A DNA stretch of 64,000 bases from UMGS1498 sp900552335 (GTDB lineage Bacteria; Bacillota_I; Bacilli_A; RF39; UBA660). Below are positions 33,383 through 42,760 of the stretch, in pieces. Under the pieces are notes generated by a model that did no database searches, had not been told where the DNA came from, and was given only the letters and a program-made list of their open reading frames with translations. The stretch's first letter is position 1; every line of letters starts with the position of its first letter. A program made the position numbers and the translations under genes. The DNA lies in the NCBI GenBank assembly GCA_902477075.1, contig CABSFU010000003.1, forward strand, positions 46,681-110,680, written 5' to 3'.

Positions 33383-36124
33383 CTATTCTACTACATATGG
33401 ATCTGCTATTGTACCACTTCCAGTCATTACAACATTTTTACTGACATAAATAACTGGTCTTATTTTTTTTAGTTCATCAATGGATGATACTATTAATTTA
33501 CTATTATCTCCTACTGCATATACCATATCTTCTGTATCTGGTGTTAATAAATAATAATTTGAAAAATCATTGATAAAATTATCTGTTACCGACATTAACC
33601 CAACATATGATTTCACGGTGTCAGCATAAGCGGATTGGTAATTGTCACTATAATTTCCTATATAAAAATCTTTTTCTAATAAATTATTTTTATTTAATTT
33701 TTCATAAAAATCATGATTTAGATAATAAGCAATGGAACCTTTATCATTTGCATTATATTGATTTGATGCTTTAGAAAAAGAACGTTCTTCTAATAGTTCT
33801 GTTAAAGCAAGTTTGTATCCATCTTCTTCAATATCGATAATTTTCCACAAATAATTACTATATTTCATATAACTTCCTACTGTAATATTATTCTTTTCAA
33901 TTTGGTATGGATCTTCTTTTGTGCCATTACCACTTACTACTTTTACATTGTCTTTTAAAGTAATGACAGGTCTAATTCCATAGTAACCATTTGTTTCACT
34001 ACTTACTCCGCCTTCGGTAAATACATAATAATTTTGAGCAGAAGTTGACATCAACCAATAATAAGTTCCATTATTTAAATAAGATTCATTTCCTAAAGCT
34101 TGAACATATTCTTTATACGTTAATAAGCCAACTTTATCATTTATTTGTTCTACACAATTATGATTTTCTAATGTTTCTTGAATACAGAAGCTAGTACTTT
34201 TTAAATACATTTCTGGATAGATTAATTGGTTATAAAAAATTCCTGTATCTTCTAATCCATCATCATTTAAATAATTTCTGATATCTGATGTTTTATAATG
34301 ATTTTTTAATTTTAAATTAACAATAGACGTATCTGTAACTAATTTAATGGAATTATCTTCATTGATTTTAACAATTCGAAATAAAAAGCCAGAATAATTT
34401 ACATAATTATTTTCGACTTGTCCTTTATATATATATTCTTTATTTTGATAGTATAAACCACTGCCAGTTGTAACTACTTGTTCTTTTAGTACATCACTTA
34501 AATTAGATTCTGTCTGAGTACTAGGATGTTCTTCTTTATAATACTTTATAAAACGAACGCTGTAAAAAATAGTAAAAAAACTTAGAAATAAAAGTGATAC
34601 TATAATAAATATGTTTGATTTCGTATTCTTTTTTTGGATTAAATTTTCTCCTGTCATTTCTTTTGGAACAGGCATTTTTAATAAACTCAAAATAGTTGGC
34701 GCTATGTCAGCTAATTTACCATTTTTCAAACGAATATTTTTATTTGTAATAATGAGAGGAACCTTACTCATAGAATGGGATGTTACTTCTCTATTTTCCT
34801 GATCTATCATGGTATCACAGTTTCCATGATCAGCTGTAATCACTAAAGTTCCCTTTAATTCTTCTACTTTATCATAAATTTTTCCTAAACAAACATCTAA
34901 ATGTTCTAAAGCTTGTACTGTTGCATCAAAATTACCAGTATGACCAACCATATCTCCATTGGCAAAATTAAGGATAATAACATCGTAATTACCCATCACT
35001 TCTATTAATTTATCAGTTATTTCGTACGCACTCATTTCTGGTTTTAAATCGTAGGTAGCAACTTTAGGAGATGGAATCAATATTTGATCTTTTCCTTTTA
35101 GTTCTAATTCTTTTCCTCCATCAAAGAAATAAGTAACATGCGCATACTTTTCTGTTTCAGCAATTCTTAATTGTTTTAAATTTTGTTTACTTAAATAAAC
35201 TCCAAGTGTATTTTCTAAAGGTTCCTTTTGATAAGCATTTGTACAAATGACTTCTTTACTTACGCCAAACATTGTAACTAGTTTAATGTTTTTAAAGGTA
35301 ATATGATCAAATTCATTAAAGTTTGGATTGGTTAATGCTTTAAATAACTCTCTCAAGCGATCTGGTCTATAGTTAAATACAATGAGACCATCTTTATCTT
35401 CTACTTTACCCTCTTTATTCACTAAAATTGGTTCTATAAATTCATCTGTTATATTCTTTTCATAACTATCTTTTATATACTTTTTATAATCTTTTGTAAC
35501 TTTACCTTCTCCAATGATTACTTTATAAGCTTTTTCTACTCTATCCCATCTATTGTCTCTATCCATTGCATAGTATCTACCTGAAATAGTAGCTATTTTT
35601 CCAAAACCAACTTCTTTTATTTTTTCTTCTAGTTGTTCAATATAAGAAAGTGCTTCTGTTGGCAATGTATCTCTTCCATCTAAAAATAAATGATAATAAA
35701 TTTCTTTTATTCCATTTTTTTTGCACATATCAATTAGTGCCATCAAATGGTGAATATCAGAATGAATTCCACCATCACTTAATAATCCAAAAATATGTAA
35801 CTTTGACTTGTTTTCTTTTACATAATCAATGACATCTAAAATATTTTTATTTTCGTAAAATTTTCCATTTTTAATTTCTTCATTAATTTGTTCTTGTGGT
35901 TGATAAACTACTCTTCCGGCTCCAATATTAAAATGTCCAACTTCTGAGTTACCCATTTGACCATGTGGTAATCCTACTGCTTCTTCACTAGCTGATAATA
36001 AACTATGTGGATATTCTTTTACCAATTTGTCATAATTTGGCATATTTGCTTTTGCTAAAGCATTCCCTTTTTTTTCTTTTCGAATACCAAAGCCATCTAA
36101 TATACATAGCACAAGTGGTTTCAT
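33383..36124 (-). CDS. gpmI: Phosphoglycerate mutase (GpmI) fused to a transmembrane helix and two extracellular modules
   Basis: Residues 1-500 form a complete 2,3-bisphosphoglycerate-independent phosphoglycerate mutase, the glycolytic enzyme interconverting 3- and 2-phosphoglycerate. It shows LCILDGFG, the phosphorylated Ser in GNSEVGHFNIGAGR, HLFLDGRDTLP, YAMDRDNRW and ITADHGNCD. It continues without a stop through a Lys-rich link into a helix (about residues 505-525, IFIIVSLLFLSFFTIFYSV). About 390 predicted extracellular residues follow with two copies of the module found in the 19.9 kb gene, each ending G-x-G-T-x-x-D-P-Y. The family is normally about 510 residues. Start ATG at 36124 after TAGGAGTG. 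A lost stop codon is the main alternative. Confidence 0.92.
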   Translation of the reverse strand: MKPLVLCILDGFGIRKEKKGNALAKANMPNYDKLVKEYPHSLLSASEEAVGLPHGQMGNSEVGHFNIGAGRVVYQPQEQINEEIKNGKFYENKNILDVIDYVKENKSKLHIFGLLSDGGIHSDIHHLMALIDMCKKNGIKEIYYHLFLDGRDTLPTEALSYIEQLEEKIKEVGFGKIATISGRYYAMDRDNRWDRVEKAYKVIIGEGKVTKDYKKYIKDSYEKNITDEFIEPILVNKEGKVEDKDGLIVFNYRPDRLRELFKALTNPNFNEFDHITFKNIKLVTMFGVSKEVICTNAYQKEPLENTLGVYLSKQNLKQLRIAETEKYAHVTYFFDGGKELELKGKDQILIPSPKVATYDLKPEMSAYEITDKLIEVMGNYDVIILNFANGDMVGHTGNFDATVQALEHLDVCLGKIYDKVEELKGTLVITADHGNCDTMIDQENREVTSHSMSKVPLIITNKNIRLKNGKLADIAPTILSLLKMPVPKEMTGENLIQKKNTKSNIFIIVSLLFLSFFTIFYSVRFIKYYKEEHPSTQTESNLSDVLKEQVVTTGSGLYYQNKEYIYKGQVENNYVNYSGFLFRIVKINEDNSIKLVTDTSIVNLKLKNHYKTSDIRNYLNDDGLEDTGIFYNQLIYPEMYLKSTSFCIQETLENHNCVEQINDKVGLLTYKEYVQALGNESYLNNGTYYWLMSTSAQNYYVFTEGGVSSETNGYYGIRPVITLKDNVKVVSGNGTKEDPYQIEKNNITVGSYMKYSNYLWKIIDIEEDGYKLALTELLEERSFSKASNQYNANDKGSIAYYLNHDFYEKLNKNNLLEKDFYIGNYSDNYQSAYADTVKSYVGLMSVTDNFINDFSNYYLLTPDTEDMVYAVGDNSKLIVSSIDELKKIRPVIYVSKNVVMTGSGTIADPYVVE

Positions 36125-36175
36125 TGCTATCACACTCCTATATTATTATAACTTATTTTATCTATTTTATCTACG

Positions 36176-36203
36176 AAAAAAATGTGTTGCTACACATTTT
36201 TAC
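36176..36203 (-). terminator. Terminator after the GtrB-like gene
   Basis: Minus-strand AAAAATGTGT-AGC-AACACATTTTTTT; includes the gene's stop codon region. Confidence 0.85.
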
Positions 36204-37137
36204 TTAAATCTTCACTAATAATATATCTAGGTCTCTTTTTTACCTCATTATAACTTTTTCCAATGTATTCACCAATAATACCAAGTGAAAGCATTTGAAT
36301 ACCTGATACAAACCATATAGAACAAGATAGAAAAGTCCATCCATCTACAGCATTACCTAATAACTTAGATAATAGTGAATAAATAATCATAACAATACTA
36401 ATGGTAAAAATAATAATACCTAATGTTAAAACAAAGCGAATTGGTTTCACACTAAAAGACGTAATCCCATCCCAAGCAAAATTTAACATTTTTTTTAGGG
36501 GATATTTACTTTCTCCAGCAAATCGTTCATTTCTCTCATAATAAACAATATCGTATTTGTATCCGATAAGTGGGAAAATTCCTCTTAGAAAAAGGTTTAC
36601 TTCTTCAAATTTTTCTAATTCATTTAAAACCTTTTTACTTGCTAAACGGTAATCTGCATGATTAAAAATAATATCAACTCCCATTATTTTCATAAATTTA
36701 TAAAAGGCTTCTGCAGTTGTTTTTTTGAACCAAGAGTCTTTTTTTCTACTGCTTCTAACACCATAAACAATTTCGTTTCCTTCTTCATATTTTTTTATCA
36801 TTTCATCTATAGCATTAATATCATCTTGTAGATCTGCATCCATACTGATAATAATATCTGCTTTTTCTTTTGCTGTCATAAGTCCTGCTAATAAAGCATT
36901 TTGATGTCCTCTATTTCGGGATAAAGAAATACCTGTAAACATGGTATCTTTAGAAATTTTTTTAATTAATTCCCAAGTTTTATCTTTAGAACCATCATTT
37001 ACATACATTACTTTACTATTTTTGGATATTTTTTTTTGGTTAATTAAATTTGTTAATTTTTCCTTTAAACGTTTTGTTGTTTCTTCTAATACTTCTTCTT
37101 CATTATAACATGGTACTACAACATATAATGTATTCAT
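36190..37137 (-). CDS. GtrB-like polyprenyl-phosphate glycosyltransferase
   Basis: A GT2 enzyme of 315 residues of the DPM1/GtrB class, which moves a sugar from a nucleotide donor to undecaprenyl phosphate on the cytosolic face. Seen: LYVVVPCYNEEEVLEET, YVNDGSKDKTW, the acceptor loop SRNRGHQNALLAG, the DxD-type MDADLQDD, and RNERFAGESKYPLKKM. Two C-terminal membrane helices follow (about 230-255 and 265-290). Together with the GtrA flippase and the GT-C-like gene just upstream it forms a three-component system for side-chain sugar decoration of a wall polymer. Confidence 0.9.
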   Translation of the reverse strand: MNTLYVVVPCYNEEEVLEETTKRLKEKLTNLINQKKISKNSKVMYVNDGSKDKTWELIKKISKDTMFTGISLSRNRGHQNALLAGLMTAKEKADIIISMDADLQDDINAIDEMIKKYEEGNEIVYGVRSSRKKDSWFKKTTAEAFYKFMKIMGVDIIFNHADYRLASKKVLNELEKFEEVNLFLRGIFPLIGYKYDIVYYERNERFAGESKYPLKKMLNFAWDGITSFSVKPIRFVLTLGIIIFTISIVMIIYSLLSKLLGNAVDGWTFLSCSIWFVSGIQMLSLGIIGEYIGKSYNEVKKRPRYIISEDLSKNV

Positions 37138-37194
37138 AAAAATTCTCCTTACTAATTTATATCATAATATTTTTTTCATTTATTTGCAATAGAA

Positions 37195-38724
37195 TCAATT
37201 AGTTTGATTTTTAAGATTATCTTTTTTAATATATTTTTGATAGATAAAAATATAGAATTCCACTATTATTAATACAAAAATAGGAATGTAATTGAATATA
37301 TATCTACTTCTATTTTCCCACAACAAGAAAAAGATAAATAAACCTATCAAAGTCAATCTTAAATAGTCTAATGAATGATCTTTTGTCTGTAATTTTATCA
37401 AACTTCCAATCATAACAATCATGATAAAGGCATAAGTTACTCCTTGTGTATAGGCATTGAATAAAGTAACAGTTATGTTATTTACAAATAATAAATTGTA
37501 TAAAAAACTATCTGGATGATATGGTTGTCTTAATAATTTCATATTACTATAATAATATCCATCTGTCCATGTATTAACGGCTTTATGGATTAAGTAATTG
37601 GAATAACCAATCATTCCCATTTTATTTACCCTATTTACATATTCTTTGATATTAAATATCATTGCTTCTTTTTTTGAATGATAACTTTCTGTTAGTTTAT
37701 AATCTAACTCATTATAACCACCATAACTCATTCTACTTGTATTATTCTTATCAATATCTTCTACTCCCATCATTATCCAGTGGGTAGCAGGAATTGTTTC
37801 ATAACCATCTATTTGAAATTGAAATTTTTGATTTTTTACAATCAATGTCTGAAAGGTTGCTTCACAGATAAAAAACATAAAAATACTTAGAAAAAGAAAT
37901 AAAACTTTTTTTACTTTGAAGTGTTCGGTAAAATACTTAATTGTTAGGGCAATGAATATAATCCACGATGTAACTTTTAGTTCTTTTCCTAAAAACAAGG
38001 TAATTCCAATTCCTAAAAATGTCAGCCAATTTTTTTTATTTTGTTCATCTTTTACTTTTGAATATAAATAAACAAAAAGGATTGGTATAAATAAAGACAA
38101 AGTATCTGAATATATAATTGGTGTATATAAGAAAATGGGAATAAAAAAGGAAATAACTATTAAACCAAATATAGCATTTTTTTCACTTGCTGTATTTTTG
38201 ATGGTCAAGTACAATAAAAATAAAGATAAGTCGATAAACAAAATATTCATAATATATCCAGAATATAATGGTGCGATATTTAATATTAAACCTACTTTAA
38301 TAAATACAACCAAAAGAGAAAATAACATTATATTATTTGGAAATAGTTGAAAATATTCCGGATATGAATCTAAACTTCTGGTTCCTGTTAAGACAAAGTC
38401 TTCAGCATTATTGAATACTACGCCAAAGTCCCAAGATGGTTTTACCGACAATTGCTTTAATACTAAAATTTGAAGAAGTGATACCATTAAAAAGTAAAAG
38501 AAAAGAAAAAAGATGGTTCCTTTTTTAGAAATATTTTTTATTTTCTTGTTGAGGAAAAAATAAAGGATTCCCCAAAAAAGGAGAACAAAAATAGAAAATA
38601 GAATACTTAATAATGGTTTGTCATCGTAGGTAACATTCGAATTATAAAAAAGAGAAAACAAAAATACGATGATAAACAGAATGCTACACATTACTAGTGT
38701 TATATTTTGACATATTTTTTGCAT
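37195..38724 (-). CDS. Polytopic GT-C-like membrane glycosyltransferase (GtrS-like role)
   Basis: A 509-residue membrane protein with about 11-12 helices and a large extracytoplasmic loop between the first two helices (about residues 80-130). That loop contains an acidic PSWDFGVVFNNAEDFV patch, where GT-C enzymes keep their catalytic Asp. A later outer loop (about 290-400) has the WIMMGVEDIDK region. Such proteins transfer sugars from polyprenyl-phosphate carriers outside the membrane. Position between gtrA and gtrB fits the specific transferase (GtrS) slot. The family assignment is by topology and context. RBS GGGAGG. Confidence 0.75.
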   Translation of the reverse strand: MQKICQNITLVMCSILFIIVFLFSLFYNSNVTYDDKPLLSILFSIFVLLFWGILYFFLNKKIKNISKKGTIFFLFFYFLMVSLLQILVLKQLSVKPSWDFGVVFNNAEDFVLTGTRSLDSYPEYFQLFPNNIMLFSLLVVFIKVGLILNIAPLYSGYIMNILFIDLSLFLLYLTIKNTASEKNAIFGLIVISFFIPIFLYTPIIYSDTLSLFIPILFVYLYSKVKDEQNKKNWLTFLGIGITLFLGKELKVTSWIIFIALTIKYFTEHFKVKKVLFLFLSIFMFFICEATFQTLIVKNQKFQFQIDGYETIPATHWIMMGVEDIDKNNTSRMSYGGYNELDYKLTESYHSKKEAMIFNIKEYVNRVNKMGMIGYSNYLIHKAVNTWTDGYYYSNMKLLRQPYHPDSFLYNLLFVNNITVTLFNAYTQGVTYAFIMIVMIGSLIKLQTKDHSLDYLRLTLIGLFIFFLLWENRSRYIFNYIPIFVLIIVEFYIFIYQKYIKKDNLKNQTN

Positions 38725-38748
38725 GATTTTACCTCCCAGAACACAAGA

Positions 38749-39162
38749 TTATGACTTTTTTAAAAAAGCTACTACTTTTTCATAATTTTCAATAAATATC
38801 TTTCTTGTTATAAAGTTCCAAACCATAACAATACCAGTAGCAAATATTTTACTAATCATATAATAAATTCCTAGTTTTTCTACTGTTAAATACATTACTT
38901 CTTGATTAATCCATAATCCAATTAGACTAAAGATTAAAAATAACAATCCATCTTTATAGGTTTGCTTATGTTCTACATTAAACACCCACTTTATACTAGC
39001 TATGTAGTTAAAAATTAAAGATACAGAAAAAGAAATAATGGATGAAGTCATATAATAAATTTTAAATACATCCGTTAATATAAATAGTAATATATAATCA
39101 ATTAAGGTTGCTATAATACCAACTACACCGAATTTAGCAATTTGATTGATTAATTTTTTCAT
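38749..39162 (-). CDS. GtrA-family polyprenyl-phosphate sugar flippase
   Basis: A small protein of 137 residues with four membrane helices. It has the GtrA signature KFGVVGIIATLIDYILLFIL near the N-terminus and YIASIKWVFNV after helix two. GtrA proteins are thought to flip lipid-linked glucose or similar sugars. Start chosen at 39162 because AAGAGGTGACTTGT precedes that ATG; the open frame extends seven codons further. First gene of the gtr unit, and a TATAAT box lies upstream (39182-39187, minus strand). Confidence 0.87.
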   Translation of the reverse strand: MKKLINQIAKFGVVGIIATLIDYILLFILTDVFKIYYMTSSIISFSVSLIFNYIASIKWVFNVEHKQTYKDGLLFLIFSLIGLWINQEVMYLTVEKLGIYYMISKIFATGIVMVWNFITRKIFIENYEKVVAFLKKS

Positions 39163-39188
39163 ACAAGTCACCTCTTGTACCATTATAC

Positions 39189-39216
39189 AAAAAATATGAC
39201 TAATTTACTAGTCATA
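39189..39216 (-). terminator. Terminator between the two-domain GT2 gene and gtrA
   Basis: Minus-strand ATATGACTA-GTAAA-TTAGTCATAT followed by TTTTT. A TATAAT immediately downstream is a likely -10 of the gtrA unit. Confidence 0.85.
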
Positions 39217-39217
39217 T

Positions 39218-41134
39218 TTATTTAAGTTTCCATGCTTTTGCTAAAATTTTATATCTTTTATTTATATTTTCTTTTTGTTTTTTATTTAAACCATATGTTT
39301 CATCAAAATAGCCATGGACTCTTTTCATTTCATCCATATGAGCTTGTTTTTTAGTGACACTACTAACATTAGAACCATGTATACGATAATAATTCAATGT
39401 TTGACGAGAATAAGCCACATCCCCTAATTGCATGATATTGGCATACAGTAACCAGTCACCACATTGTTTAAATTTTCCCGATTCTTTAAAAAATCTACTA
39501 TAATTATTATTTTTAATGATACAAGATGAAACATTAGCTATCGTACAATTTAGATAAGTGTAATGATTAAATTCATCTTTTCCATTGTTTACATAGTTAC
39601 GATTCCAATGTCCAGTATTTAAAATGTCAATTTCTGGAACAATGGATTTCACTAAATAATTTCCAACGGTATCAATAAAAGCAGTATCTGCATAACTAAT
39701 AATAATATCTCTATTTTTAACTACTGGTCTTACTAATTGTTTTAATAATTTATCGGAACAGTAATCATCGGCTTCTGCTATCCAAACATATTCGCTTTTT
39801 GCTAAACTAAACCCTTTTTCCCATTGTTTAAAAGCAGAACCACTATTTTTTTCGTTATAAACTTTTTTAATGTCAATATATTTTTCTAGTTCAGCTACAA
39901 TTTTATCAATTTCTTTACGACTATCATCCGTTGAACAATCATCTAATATAATAATTTCATTAATTTTTTCTTTTTGAGATAAAATACTATATAATCTTTG
40001 ATACAAAAATCTCTTGTAGTTATAGTTTGGTATGACAACAGATACACTTACTTTTTCATTTAATTTGCTTTGTTCTTTTGCTTTTTCAATTAAATCATCC
40101 ATATTAGCATCTGTTTTAACATTTTTTGCTTTTAACAAAGAACGTAGTACATCATACATTAACATCCATAAATCTGCTAAAATGTATAATCCATTGCAAT
40201 TTAATTTGAATAAAATTTTGTAATAGATAGCATGTTTTCTACCCTGTTCTTCTAAAAATTTCCAAAAATATTGATTTTTTCTAATATTGTATTTTTTAGA
40301 TAATTGATTGTATTTTTTTAGAATATGATGTCTTCTAATTAAGTTTTTTTCTTTTGGAATAACATAAATTAATAAAACGATTAATTGTTCATAAATGATT
40401 GCTTGTGAAATTTTTGCATAATTTTTACAACCTTTTATTCTTTTTAATGTTAGTTCTACACCGTAAAAAATATCAAATCTTCGATCAGAAAATCTAGAAT
40501 TTTGAATAGATCCAGTATGTTGAACATAATAATAATTATTGTTTTCTACATAAGAGATCTTTTTAGCTGCTACAATAGATGGCAAAATAACGGCTAAATC
40601 TTCATTTAATTTTCCTTCTGAAAACTTATATTTTTCAATAATTTCTCTTTTAAATAATTTATTACAAGCGGATGCTGCTAAACCATTTTTTATGATATTA
40701 AGCGTATTAACTTCTCCATTGCACCCTTTACTTACATAATCAGGAAAACTTCCATCTTCATAGACAATTTTCATATCGGCTATTGCAATTTCCGATTTTT
40801 CTTTTTTTATAGCCTTCATCATTTGTTCATAGTAAGTAGAATCTACGTAATCATCTGAATCAATGTAACCAATGTATTCACCTGTAGCTTTTTCTAAACC
40901 TACATTTCTAGAATAAGATAAACCTTTATTTTCCTTATTTTCAATCAAAATCATATTATCATATTTTTTTGCGTACTTTTTTAATATTTTTAAACTTCCA
41001 TCTGTTGAGCAATCATTAATCACTACAATTTCTATATTGCTATATGTTTGATTCAATAAACTATCTAGACATTTTTCTATGTATTTTTCTGTGTTATATA
41101 CGCTAACAATTACTGATATTTTTGGATTTTTCAT
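39218..41134 (-). CDS. Bifunctional glycosyltransferase with two GT2 domains
   Basis: A 638-residue cytosolic protein with two GT-A/GT2 modules. The first (about residues 5-230) has ISVIVSVYNTEKYIEKCLDSL, VINDCSTDGS and the IDSDDYVD acidic pocket. A helical linker (about 250-350) follows. The second (about 362-600) has VSVVIPNYNYKRFLYQRL, ILDDCSTDDS and IAEADDYCSD. Both acid pockets appear intact, so it may add two sugars in sequence. It overlaps the upstream GT2 gene by 4 bp (ATGA). Donors are unknown. It closes the ABC-exporter operon, ended by the hairpin at 39189. Confidence 0.88.
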   Translation of the reverse strand: MKNPKISVIVSVYNTEKYIEKCLDSLLNQTYSNIEIVVINDCSTDGSLKILKKYAKKYDNMILIENKENKGLSYSRNVGLEKATGEYIGYIDSDDYVDSTYYEQMMKAIKKEKSEIAIADMKIVYEDGSFPDYVSKGCNGEVNTLNIIKNGLAASACNKLFKREIIEKYKFSEGKLNEDLAVILPSIVAAKKISYVENNNYYYVQHTGSIQNSRFSDRRFDIFYGVELTLKRIKGCKNYAKISQAIIYEQLIVLLIYVIPKEKNLIRRHHILKKYNQLSKKYNIRKNQYFWKFLEEQGRKHAIYYKILFKLNCNGLYILADLWMLMYDVLRSLLKAKNVKTDANMDDLIEKAKEQSKLNEKVSVSVVIPNYNYKRFLYQRLYSILSQKEKINEIIILDDCSTDDSRKEIDKIVAELEKYIDIKKVYNEKNSGSAFKQWEKGFSLAKSEYVWIAEADDYCSDKLLKQLVRPVVKNRDIIISYADTAFIDTVGNYLVKSIVPEIDILNTGHWNRNYVNNGKDEFNHYTYLNCTIANVSSCIIKNNNYSRFFKESGKFKQCGDWLLYANIMQLGDVAYSRQTLNYYRIHGSNVSSVTKKQAHMDEMKRVHGYFDETYGLNKKQKENINKRYKILAKAWKLK

Positions 41135-41976
41135 TCATCACACATCTCCTTCATTTGTTGTTCTAATAATTCTAATGATTTCAAAATTTCTTTATTTCTA
41201 AATATTAATTTTGGATACTCTTCTTTGATTGCACTATTTAAAGAAGCACCCTCTTTATGGAATACTTTTAACTTTGGATCATATATGGATATTAATTGAT
41301 CTTTAATGATTCTTTGATATAAGAATTCTTCCTCATGATAAAGAAATGTTTCATTATAAAAAACATCTTTATATTTTTTATAGTAATGTTTGGAAAAGAT
41401 TAGAAAACATCCATGTAGCGCTACATTGTATTCTTTTTTTACACCATTTGTTACCAATCTTTCTCCTTTTATTTTGGATTTTAGCTTTATATATATTTTA
41501 AGTAAATTTCTAAGTATGATACTTTGATATATCTGAATCAATTTTTTAGTTTTGTTTATTTGGTTTTCAACTTCTTCTAACGTTTTATACACAGGAAAAG
41601 GATTAACAGACTGTCCATGTTTTGTTAATATCATTGGACCTAATATATCAAATTTTTCTTCTGCATATATCTTTTCGATAAAACCTTTTTGTCTAATAAT
41701 AATATCATTGTTGCTTACTACTAAATAGTCTGGCTTATAATTTTTAATAGCATATTTACAACCAATATTATTTGCTTTTGCAAATCCTATATTTTCATCT
41801 AATTTAATTAAATCTACATTATATTTTTGCAATTTATTTTCTTCTTTTTCTGTTAATGTATGATTATCCACTACTACAATTTTAACCTCTTTATCGGTTT
41901 CTTGTTTTTGAATGGATTCAATACACTCTATCGTATCTTTTAAATTTTTATAATGTAAAATAATGAATGCTATCAT
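41131..41976 (-). CDS. GT2 glycosyltransferase (rhamnosyltransferase-like)
   Basis: A 281-residue GT2 protein. AFIILHYKNLKDTIECIESI, VVVDNHT, ENIGFAKANNIGCKYA and VVSNNDIII mark the rhamnosyltransferase-like (WbbL/RfbF) subgroup. ALHGCFLIFSKHYYKKY and LYHEEEFLYQRI are its acceptor-side motifs. It starts within the last base of the permease gene (TAATG overlap) and its end overlaps the next GT2 gene by 4 bp. Sugar donor not determinable. Confidence 0.88.
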   Translation of the reverse strand: MIAFIILHYKNLKDTIECIESIQKQETDKEVKIVVVDNHTLTEKEENKLQKYNVDLIKLDENIGFAKANNIGCKYAIKNYKPDYLVVSNNDIIIRQKGFIEKIYAEEKFDILGPMILTKHGQSVNPFPVYKTLEEVENQINKTKKLIQIYQSIILRNLLKIYIKLKSKIKGERLVTNGVKKEYNVALHGCFLIFSKHYYKKYKDVFYNETFLYHEEEFLYQRIIKDQLISIYDPKLKVFHKEGASLNSAIKEEYPKLIFRNKEILKSLELLEQQMKEMCDE

Positions 41977-42752
41977 TATACTTCCTCCGCAAATCCTTTT
42001 TCTAGTTTTTTGAAAATTTTATATCCAATAATCATGATAATAAAACTAGCAAATGCAACAATACTTAAGTATTTCATATTCGGTAAAGTTTGATAATACA
42101 TAATATCACGATAAGCATTAATTATGTGAGTCATCGGATTTAACATTAATAATTTAGCAATCCAGCTGCCTTCAAACATATTAATATTATATAAAACTGG
42201 AGTAGCATAAAATAATAAACTAATGATAAAATTTACGATATATTCTAAATCTCTTACATAGATATTGATAGAACTTACGATAAAGACAATTCCTAAAGAC
42301 AGCATAAATTCTATGATAGCAATTACAGGAAGTAATAATAAATACCAAGATAATCCAATACCACTTCCAATTAAAAAGATAAAAATAATAAGGCAAGAAA
42401 TTAAAAAGTTTACTAATCCACTTACAACAACAGAAATGGGTAAAATTTCTCTAGGGAAATATACTTTTTTTATGATATTTCCATTGGTTCTAACCGTAAT
42501 AGATCCTTGTGCAATTACAGTTGTAAAAAAATTCCATGGAATAATAGCTACAATTAGAAAAATCAAATAATTATCTTGTTGAACACGCATAATGTATGGA
42601 AATACAATTGCATATACTAGAACCATTAAAAGAGGGTTGACAAAACTCCATAATACTCCTAGAAAAGAACCTTTATATTTTCCTCTAATCTCTTTTTTTA
42701 CATTTGTTTTTAATAATTCTCTATACTGATATAAATCTTTAAATACTTTCAT
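41976..42752 (-). CDS. ABC-2 type polysaccharide export permease (TagG/Wzm-like)
   Basis: A 258-residue permease with six helices and the family's N-terminal amphipathic start YRELLKTNVKKEIRGKYKGSFLG, followed by WSFVNPLLMVLVYAIVFPYI. It forms the channel half of an exporter that carries undecaprenyl-linked polymer (teichoic acid or O-antigen-like polysaccharide) across the membrane. The ATPase gene lies 8 bases upstream and two GT2 genes overlap downstream. It has a GGTGAT ribosome site. Confidence 0.92.
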   Translation of the reverse strand: MKVFKDLYQYRELLKTNVKKEIRGKYKGSFLGVLWSFVNPLLMVLVYAIVFPYIMRVQQDNYLIFLIVAIIPWNFFTTVIAQGSITVRTNGNIIKKVYFPREILPISVVVSGLVNFLISCLIIFIFLIGSGIGLSWYLLLLPVIAIIEFMLSLGIVFIVSSINIYVRDLEYIVNFIISLLFYATPVLYNINMFEGSWIAKLLMLNPMTHIINAYRDIMYYQTLPNMKYLSIVAFASFIIMIIGYKIFKKLEKGFAEEV

Positions 42753-42760
42753 TTTATCAC

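Noticed and set aside
34560..34680. GpmI fusion as a plain frameshift artefact
   Set aside because: The frame runs from catalytic domain through a linker into a good membrane helix with no internal start codon or ribosome site for a second gene. I therefore keep it as a fusion, though a single-base loss of a stop cannot be excluded.
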